The notes beneath the pieces were generated by a model. The model did no database searches and was not told the DNA's origin. It saw only the letters and a program-made list of their open reading frames with translations. Source: Brenneria salicis ATCC 15712 = DSM 30166 (lineage in GTDB: Bacteria > Pseudomonadota > Gammaproteobacteria > Enterobacterales > Enterobacteriaceae). From it: a stretch of DNA of 64,000 nucleotides. The stretch spans positions 26,328-90,327 of the forward strand of contig NZ_QNRY01000010.1 of assembly GCF_003315515.1 (NCBI RefSeq). The letters are read 5' to 3'. A program made the position numbers and the translations under genes. Positions 57,914 through 64,000 of the stretch are shown one piece after another (the first letter of the stretch is position 1; the number at the start of each line of letters is the position of its first letter).

Positions 57914-60900
57914 TTATCTCAGCTGCGCGATATCCGTTAATAATTGGTGGTAATGCCTGGAGAACGTCGCGATGTCGTCCGCGCTAAATGCATTTTTACG
58001 ATAGTTAAAACAGAGCGCCAGCGCATCTTCATCATAAACAGACAGCGTTAAGTCCAACCGCGCCTGCTTATTGGCGATATCCGTAATCCGATATTCGCTA
58101 CTATTTATGCGCACTGCCGGCGGCATGGCCGTCAGATAGTTAAAGCTGACCGGAAAACGTAGCCTATCTACCCCGCCTGCGGCGCGTAAATCATTGACCA
58201 ACTCATCATAAGGCATGGTCTGATTATCCAGAATGGCATGGATTTTCTGCTGGCTGCGTGCCAATACCACGGCGAAATCGTCCTCAAGGTTAGGTGCGTC
58301 ATAATAGGTCACCATGTTGACAAAACAGCCTATCGTTGCGGCATGCTCATACAACATACGATTGGAGACCGGGATGCCAATCGGGATATGGTGATAACGC
58401 GTCGTGAGGTTCAATAGCCGATTAAAGGCAGTCAGCATGCAGACAAACGCGGTGGTTCGATGCTTTTGCGCATACCTTTTTATCGCCAGACTTAGCGGCT
58501 CTGACAGGATACACCAGTAGTTTTCCCCCTCCTGATCGACCATGGAGGGAAACGCGCTGGCGTCAGCCCCCGCCCGCAGATCATCAGCCAGCTTATTTCG
58601 CCAGAATGCGCGTTCCTGCGGATAACGGTTGGGGTTAATTTGCTGATGCCGTTGTTGACGATAGTGCCGATAATGTTTTGCGCTGTTTATCCTGTAATGG
58701 CGATCTCCGGCGGCATAAGCACGGAGATAATCAGTAAACTGATTGAAAAACAAGCCAATAGAATCATGGTCGAATACCGTATGGTGCGCACGCACCAGCA
58801 GAATATGCCGTTGCGCCGTCAACGACAGCAGTTGAAACCGCACCAGCGGGGTTTTCTCCAGGTCCATATCCGCGGTGCCTGCCAACGTCAGAAGCTCCCG
58901 GTCGCTTAACGTGTTCGCCAAGCGATGCGCGACAATGCCCGTCAGCCTGACAAGCGGAATCGCTTCTGGCGCATAATACCCTTCAAAGCACGCAGTACTG
59001 TCCAGATCGAAGCGGGTTCGAAGCACCGGGTTGCCTGCCAGAATACGCTTGAGGCTCCATTCCACCGCCGCGTCGTCAAGGGCTCCCTCTATCGTCAGAC
59101 GAAAGGCCAACTGATAGACGGAAGGGTCGGGACTAAGCTGATCGACGGTCAGAAAATAGCGTTGATGGGATGACGGCGCAAAATCGTCAATATCCGTTTT
59201 ATGCGTATTGACGGAGGGTTCATCGTCGTTGACATAGTAGGGCACAATGAAGGCAAGCAAATGCGGCGTCGCATTATTGAAAAACAGAGGATAATCAATA
59301 TCGCTAAATAACCGTTTCCGAATCAATAGCCTGGCTTTCATTGCCTGCAAGGAGCCGCCGCCCAGTTCAAAAAAGTCGTCGTTGGCTCCCACCTCGCGAA
59401 ACCCGAGTACCTCTTGCCAGATATCAATCAGTTCCTGCTCCAGCTCATTAGCCGCTTCCTTGAAGGGATACCCCAGTTCAGGACGCTGCGCACAGGGCAC
59501 AGGCAGGCGCTGAATATCTAATTTGCCGTTGGGTAATTTGGGCAGGCTTTCCAACATAATAAAATACGCCGGGAGCATGGCGCGCGGCAGTTTGCTTTGC
59601 AGAAAACGACGAACATCGTTAGTTGGAAGCTCGGGGTTACGGCTCACCAGATATGCCGCCAGACGTTGATGACCATCGCTTTCCTGAATGGGACGCACTA
59701 GCGCTTTATCAATGTCAGGATGCTGGCGCAAGGCGATCTCTATCTCTTCCGGTTCGATGCGTATGCCATTGATTTTGATCTGACGATCGATGCGGCCCAG
59801 ATAGAGAATTTCCCCTTGCGGCGTCACTTTGCCCAGATCGCCGGTACGATGTCCCCAATAGCGGTTCTCCCCTCGACGATACGTGAAGAAGCGCTGCCGG
59901 GTGAGCGCCTCACGATGAATATAGCCACGTGCGACACCGTCCCCTATGGCGCAGATTTCGCCTTCCTCCCCCTCCGCCACAGGCTGTAAATTTTCATCCA
60001 TGATCAGAATTTCGCTGCCCCGCAATGCCCGGCCCAACGTCACAACTTTGCCTTTCTCCAATTCACTGAATGAACAGTTGGCGGTGGTTTCCGTGGGACC
60101 GTAGAGGTTAAATAGCCGCACATCGGGGATTTGCCGGAAAGTCCGCTCTTTAAGATCGAAAGAGACCGGCTCGCCGGAGAGGAACACGGTTTTAGGCAAA
60201 GCGGCGGCAGGGCGAGAGCCCGCCTGATAATTCAACAGTTCATCCCAAACGGTGGGGACGCAGTAGAGCGCGCCGTCCGGGTGCTGTTGATACCAACCGA
60301 GTAACGCCGCCGGTTCATTCAGGCTGTCGGCCGGTAAAATGTGCAACGTATCGCCCCGCAATAACGGGGCGTACAATTGTGTCACGGCGGCGGCAAAACT
60401 GAGCGACGAGGTCAGGGGCAATAGCGCGCCGGTCCGCGACCATACATCGTCATTAAACCGGCCCAGATAATAACTGAGATTGCGCTGCGTAATGGCGGCC
60501 CCTTTCGGTATGCCGGTAGAACCGGATGTATATAAAATATACGCCAGATCATTATCGTCGACGGTCGGCAAAACCACTGAATACGGCGCCATGGGATAAT
60601 GAATATCTTCTAACGCCAGCGTGGTGGGAAAATCGTTGTCGATCCGGACGCTGCTCAGCATCGTGCGAGTAGAAAGAAGCAGAAAGGCGGAGGCGTCATC
60701 GAGAATTTGCCTGATCCTTTCCATGGGGTGGAAATGAGAGAGCGGAACATAGGTATAGCCAGCTTTCATAATGGCAAGCAACACCACCGGCATCATTAAA
60801 CCGGGTTCCAGATAAACGGCTATTCTTCCTTTGCCATTAGCCGGATAATTCAATAATAAATAATCCGCCAGTAAACGCGACTGCTGTTCTAATTGACGGT

Positions 60901-60997
60901 AATTCAGTGTATGTCCGCCAAAATTGACCGCCACCTGATCAGGCGTCTTTATTGACCATTCAGAGATTGTATTGAAGACCGGTTTGCTATTTTTCAT
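57914..60997 (-). CDS. Nonribosomal peptide synthetase, A-T-C
   Basis: A 1027-residue single-module NRPS. Adenylation domain (about 1-500): A3 LAYILYTSGSTGIPKG, A5 NLYGPTETT, A7 HRTGDLGK, A8 GRIDRQIKINGIRIEPEEIE, A10 LPNGKLD. Carrier domain near 520-590 with DDFFELGGGSLQAMK (phosphopantetheine Ser). Condensation domain (about 610-1027) with HHTVFDHDS, an HHxxxDG motif whose Gly is replaced, and a late IGIPVSNR and GCFVNMVTY. In A4 the usual FD-S is SFAAAV, so the amino-binding Asp235 is lacking. No thioesterase. An AGAAGGA box precedes the ATG. Product unknown. Confidence 0.93.
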   Translation of the reverse strand: MKNSKPVFNTISEWSIKTPDQVAVNFGGHTLNYRQLEQQSRLLADYLLLNYPANGKGRIAVYLEPGLMMPVVLLAIMKAGYTYVPLSHFHPMERIRQILDDASAFLLLSTRTMLSSVRIDNDFPTTLALEDIHYPMAPYSVVLPTVDDNDLAYILYTSGSTGIPKGAAITQRNLSYYLGRFNDDVWSRTGALLPLTSSLSFAAAVTQLYAPLLRGDTLHILPADSLNEPAALLGWYQQHPDGALYCVPTVWDELLNYQAGSRPAAALPKTVFLSGEPVSFDLKERTFRQIPDVRLFNLYGPTETTANCSFSELEKGKVVTLGRALRGSEILIMDENLQPVAEGEEGEICAIGDGVARGYIHREALTRQRFFTYRRGENRYWGHRTGDLGKVTPQGEILYLGRIDRQIKINGIRIEPEEIEIALRQHPDIDKALVRPIQESDGHQRLAAYLVSRNPELPTNDVRRFLQSKLPRAMLPAYFIMLESLPKLPNGKLDIQRLPVPCAQRPELGYPFKEAANELEQELIDIWQEVLGFREVGANDDFFELGGGSLQAMKARLLIRKRLFSDIDYPLFFNNATPHLLAFIVPYYVNDDEPSVNTHKTDIDDFAPSSHQRYFLTVDQLSPDPSVYQLAFRLTIEGALDDAAVEWSLKRILAGNPVLRTRFDLDSTACFEGYYAPEAIPLVRLTGIVAHRLANTLSDRELLTLAGTADMDLEKTPLVRFQLLSLTAQRHILLVRAHHTVFDHDSIGLFFNQFTDYLRAYAAGDRHYRINSAKHYRHYRQQRHQQINPNRYPQERAFWRNKLADDLRAGADASAFPSMVDQEGENYWCILSEPLSLAIKRYAQKHRTTAFVCMLTAFNRLLNLTTRYHHIPIGIPVSNRMLYEHAATIGCFVNMVTYYDAPNLEDDFAVVLARSQQKIHAILDNQTMPYDELVNDLRAAGGVDRLRFPVSFNYLTAMPPAVRINSSEYRITDIANKQARLDLTLSVYDEDALALCFNYRKNAFSADDIATFSRHYHQLLTDIAQLR

Positions 60998-61341
60998 CAG
61001 TGTCCTTCTCTATTTCAGGAAACGCCTGGGGCGAGTATTGCTGATTCGCCTTCCATTAATGGTTTTCGCCGATATTGCTCATAAGCGAATACTGAATATG
61101 CGAGTAAATATCTTTTATCGCGCATGGCTGGGAATGAATATTGTGTACGGCATACAATATAAAATTTATGCCTGAATAAGGATTTAACAAATAAATGGGG
61201 CTGTTGCCTATATACCAAACAGACTATGCCGGATTACGAAACCCTTACCGCATCCTGGCGGATATTTCTTTGTTTGGCGCTTTGCTATCTTCTGTTGACA
61301 CGCCATCGCGCCTTATTTATCAGAGAAACAGAGGAACCATT
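60998..61341. promoter_or_regulatory. Divergent gap between the NRPS and the second DUF2589 gene, with candidate promoter
   Basis: This 344-bp region must carry promoters for the NRPS (minus) and the DUF2589-A-carrier genes (plus). A perfect TTGACA (61295-61300) lies 17 bp before TATCAG (61318-61323) on the plus strand. That would leave only about a dozen bases of leader, so it may not be the real promoter. An in-frame extension of the DUF2589 gene to 61195 lacks a ribosome-binding site. Confidence 0.35.
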
Positions 61342-61965
61342 ATGGATTCGCAATTTATCGGTTCTGTTATTAATGCATTACCACTGGAAAATATGATCAG
61401 CGGTCCATTGCAGGCAATGATCAAGGCACAAGTGCAGGCCAGTAAAGCTTATGCCGATTTTCTTCTGTCCGTCTGTATTCAAGACAATAAAGCCACCACC
61501 ATACAGTTCGATTATGACCAAACGCTGGTTGATGAACGTGGCGTATCGCAAGGCGTGACGCAAAAAACCATGCGTATACCGCTTATGGCGGCGATTGCGC
61601 ATCCGATCATGGCTATCGAAGAGGGAACCATCGATTTCGAGCTTGAAGTTACCCAGAGCGAAGCGCTAGCCAACGATAACGACGACGCAGGCGATCTGTC
61701 CGTCGCACCAGGATGGGGGCCCTTTAAGGTCAATATAACGGGGCGCGTATCTCATAAAGCGGCACAGACTAGAGCAACGGACACGCGCGCCAAATATAGC
61801 ATTCATACCCAGGTGCGGCGGTTACCGCCATCCGAAGCCCTCATGCGCGTCATTGATTTCCTGACCGATGCGCAAACCCAACCTGTCGAGCAAAACCCAG
61901 CGGCGCAGTACGCCATTTCGCAACCGCCGACCACCACAGCCCCGCCGCAGAAGGAGCCGACATAA
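61342..61965 (+). CDS. DUF2589 protein (second of two)
   Basis: A 207-residue protein of unknown function. The N-terminal PLENMISGPLQAMIKAQVQASKAYADFL is the DUF2589 signature as I remember it. A beta-rich middle with the duplicated-family blocks described for the protein at 56039-56614 follows. The C-terminal 35 residues are Pro/Gln/Thr-rich and probably disordered. No signal peptide. GAGGA lies 7 bases before the ATG, which fixes the start. It leads the A domain and carrier genes on the same strand. Confidence 0.8.
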   Translation: MDSQFIGSVINALPLENMISGPLQAMIKAQVQASKAYADFLLSVCIQDNKATTIQFDYDQTLVDERGVSQGVTQKTMRIPLMAAIAHPIMAIEEGTIDFELEVTQSEALANDNDDAGDLSVAPGWGPFKVNITGRVSHKAAQTRATDTRAKYSIHTQVRRLPPSEALMRVIDFLTDAQTQPVEQNPAAQYAISQPPTTTAPPQKEPT

Positions 61966-62076
61966 CGGCAGGCGTGCGCCACGCGGTCAGGTTTGCGGCT
62001 CTCGGGGCCGCCCAAAAAATAAACCAGGATGCCTGATATTTATCAGGCGTTATCAACGGTATAAGAGGATTCAGTC

Positions 62077-63588
62077 ATGTCATCTGAGCGCGTACTTCAC
62101 GCCGCTTTCGAACGGCAACGGCATAAAACGCCCGAACGCATCGCACTGCGGTGTGATAAAGAGCGACTCACCTATCGACAGTTGGATCAGCGGGCGAATG
62201 CGCTGGCGGTCGATCTGTTAAACCGCGGCGTTAAACCCGGCGATATTGTCGGTATTTATCTGGGTAAAAGTCCGGATCTGATCGTCAGCCTGTTAGGGGT
62301 GTTGAAAACCGGCGCCTGCTACTTGCCCCTCGATCCCTATTACCCCCAGGATCGCCTGACTTACATGGTGAATCATGCCGATGCGCGCCTGATCATTACC
62401 GATGATGCGCGATCGCAGATCTTCAATCCGGGTGATCGGCAGACCCTGAACATCACCCGTGTCGATCTCGCCTGTGCGGTCGCGCCCGTTCTCCCTGACG
62501 TGAATCAAGAGCGTCTTTGCTACGTGATGTATACCTCCGGGTCGACAGGCACGCCAAAAGGCGTGATGGTCAGCCACCGCACCGTCATGAATTATCTGAC
62601 GTGGATGCAGAGCGCTTTTACGTTAAAGCCGGAAGATGTGGTCCTTAACCAATCCACCTTCAGCTTTGACGTCTCGGTATGGGAGATTTTCTGGCCGCTT
62701 ATCACCGGCGCCGGTTGCGCGGTCATCACCGAGGAGGCGAAATACGACCCGCACTTGATGGCTGGGTTTATAAACCGTCATCAGGTCACGGTGGCGCAGT
62801 TTGTTCCCACCGCATTGCGCGTGATTGTCGATGCGAATGTATTATCCAGTTGCCGTTCATTGCGCCATCTCTTTGCCGGCGGCGAAGCGCTGGATCAAAC
62901 GCTGGTCAACGACATCGCTCGCCAGTATTCCGGGCAGATCCACAACCTCTACGGTCCCACCGAAGCGACGATTTTTGCCTGCCATTGGCGTTGCCGACCG
63001 GGCGCCGAAGAAAAAATCGTGCCGATTGGCCGCGCCATCCCACATGCGCGAACCTATGTACTTAATGCGCAACGGGCGCCTGTCGCGCCGGGGGAAAGCG
63101 GCGAGCTTTATCTGGCGGGGGATATTTTAGCGCAAGGTTACCTTCATGCGGAGACGCTGACTCAGGAACGTTTTGTCGATGACCCCTTTGTTGGTGAAAA
63201 GGGACGAAAAATGTATAAAACCGGCGACTGGGTCAGACAGCGCGCCGATGGCGTCCTGGAATTCCTGGGCCGGATAGATAGCCAGATTAAATTACGCGGT
63301 CATCGCATTGAACTGGCGGAAATCGAAACGCATTTACAGGCATTGCCGCAAATTAATCATGCTGCCGTTATTCTCGAACAGCACGCGGAACAGAGTACGC
63401 CCTCATTATCTGCATTCTATGTATTACGCCATCGACAATCCATCGACGTGCATGAAATTAAGCAGCATCTGGCCAAGTCGTTGCCGTTTTTTATGATGCC
63501 TTCTCACTTTATTGCGTTGAAAGAAATGCCGACGCATCCCAATGGGAAAATTGACAAATCAAAGCTGTATTCCTGTGTAAATAACTAA
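62077..63588 (+). CDS. Stand-alone NRPS adenylation enzyme
   Basis: A 503-residue amino-acid-activating enzyme forming aminoacyl-AMP and loading a carrier protein. Motifs: A2 LKTGACYLPLDP, A3 CYVMYTSGSTGTPKG, A4 FSFDVSVWE (Asp235 present), A5 NLYGPTEAT, A7 YKTGDWVRQ, A8 GRIDSQIKLRGHRIELAEIE, A10 HPNGKID. Hand alignment gives pocket residues D-V-W-Q-F-G-L-I-F-K, closest in my memory to glutamine codes, so a polar side chain such as Gln is a tentative guess. The next gene is a discrete carrier protein, its likely partner. Confidence 0.94.
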   Translation: MSSERVLHAAFERQRHKTPERIALRCDKERLTYRQLDQRANALAVDLLNRGVKPGDIVGIYLGKSPDLIVSLLGVLKTGACYLPLDPYYPQDRLTYMVNHADARLIITDDARSQIFNPGDRQTLNITRVDLACAVAPVLPDVNQERLCYVMYTSGSTGTPKGVMVSHRTVMNYLTWMQSAFTLKPEDVVLNQSTFSFDVSVWEIFWPLITGAGCAVITEEAKYDPHLMAGFINRHQVTVAQFVPTALRVIVDANVLSSCRSLRHLFAGGEALDQTLVNDIARQYSGQIHNLYGPTEATIFACHWRCRPGAEEKIVPIGRAIPHARTYVLNAQRAPVAPGESGELYLAGDILAQGYLHAETLTQERFVDDPFVGEKGRKMYKTGDWVRQRADGVLEFLGRIDSQIKLRGHRIELAEIETHLQALPQINHAAVILEQHAEQSTPSLSAFYVLRHRQSIDVHEIKQHLAKSLPFFMMPSHFIALKEMPTHPNGKIDKSKLYSCVNN

Positions 63589-63598
63589 TGGTGAAAAC

Positions 63599-63871
63599 AT
63601 GTCAGATGATAAAAACACATTAAGCGCCGAGATTGAAAATAACATTATTTCTATCTGGCGAAGGGTTCTGAACAATCAGAACGTCTCTCCCCTTGAGAAT
63701 TTTTTTGATGCGGGAGGCAACTCCTTGCTCATGTCAAAAGTGTATCGGGAAATCAAAAACAAAATGGACGTTCCTGTTTCTATTGTCGACTTATTCCAAT
63801 ACCCGACGGTGAGAATGTTGAGCCAACGTATTCGTGACGTGCACGCTGGGAGAACAGGCAGTAAAGCATAA
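63599..63871 (+). CDS. Discrete peptidyl carrier protein
   Basis: A 90-residue phosphopantetheine carrier. The motif NFFDAGGNSLLMSKVYREI places the prosthetic group on Ser42. Helices and the VDLFQYPTVRMLSQRI region are canonical. It starts 10 bp after the adenylation gene and is the probable acceptor of its amino acid; it could then be used by the condensation domain of the divergent NRPS. Confidence 0.94.
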   Translation: MSDDKNTLSAEIENNIISIWRRVLNNQNVSPLENFFDAGGNSLLMSKVYREIKNKMDVPVSIVDLFQYPTVRMLSQRIRDVHAGRTGSKA

Positions 63872-63914
63872 TTTTTAGCTAAATAACTGCGCCTAATAGT
63901 AGATCACTGAAGGG

Positions 63915-63981
63915 AACTCAATCCGGTTTGAGCGATCTGATCAATCGCCAAATCAAAACAAATCACCAACCGGACTGAGTT
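63915..63981. repeat. 14-bp inverted repeat ending at a start codon
   Basis: AACTCAATCCGGTT (63915-63928) is matched by AACCGGACTGAGTT (63968-63981), complementary at 13 of 14 positions, spacer 39 bp. The second arm ends directly before an ATG that may begin a transposase. It may be part of an IS end. Confidence 0.6.
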
Positions 63982-64000
63982 ATGCCGATCATAGCATTCA
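63982..64000 (+). mobile_element. Possible start of an IS630-like transposase, cut by the window end
   Basis: Only MPIIAF can be read before the sequence ends. IS630-family transposases of enterobacteria often begin MPIIA, and an inverted repeat precedes the ATG. Six residues are too few for a firm call. Confidence 0.35.

Overview
The window is bacterial chromosome from a member of the Enterobacterales. The nusA-pnp, deo, ubiUV/T and rsmC-holD-rimI neighbourhoods closely match the Escherichia coli versions, and the tRNA-Leu and tRNA-fMet genes are near-identical by eye. The added Tad locus, the budAB acetoin genes and an NRPS island suggest a soft-rot or tree-associated genus (Pectobacteriaceae: Brenneria, Dickeya, Pectobacterium, Lonsdalea). 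That family assignment is an inference.

Layout. (1) 1-339: 5' end of gcvT on the minus strand, then about 1.3 kb of very AT-rich DNA without a gene. (2) 1643-13555: a complete 13-gene Tad/Flp type IVc pilus locus on the plus strand, from pilin and prepilin peptidase through secretin, ATPase and platform proteins to the TadEFG pseudopilins. An 18-bp tandem repeat sits between tadC and tadD. (3) 13625-24378: a segment syntenic with the E. coli fhuF-yjjZ-leu tRNA-rsmC-holD-rimI region. It is interrupted by an acetoin module (budB, budA, divergent budR) and by a LysR/aldo-keto reductase pair. (4) 24396-32266: a seven-gene minus-strand catabolic-looking operon (deacetylase/cyclic-amide-hydrolase family enzyme, MFS transporter, two SDRs, a small CxxC protein, a COG0523 GTPase and a leaderless solute-binding protein), with a divergent GntR regulator. 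One SDR is frameshifted exactly at a perfect 28-bp palindrome. (5) 32415-36662: deoCABD for nucleoside catabolism, with two CRP sites upstream. (6) 37172-41924: yhbQ, yhbS, ubiT, ubiUV and yhbW. (7) 42012-54307: deaD, the tiny yrbN, nlpI, pnp, rpsO, truB, rbfA, infB, nusA, rimP and metY, the classic translation/RNA-decay superoperon. (8) 54942-64000: an accessory island holding a LuxR-type regulator with a degenerate receiver, two DUF2589-like proteins, a phage-type lysozyme followed by a small three-helix membrane protein (holin-like), an A-T-C NRPS, a separate adenylation enzyme and a carrier protein. The window ends in what may be the start of an IS630-like transposase.

The least-described part is region 8. 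It combines a possible lysis or export pair, paired DUF2589 proteins and a split NRPS whose first adenylation domain lacks the usual amino-group-binding aspartate. The region 4 operon, in which a metal-chaperone-type GTPase is translationally coupled to a solute-binding protein without a signal peptide, is the second candidate. All functional statements come from reading translated sequence and from remembered family features; no search was run.
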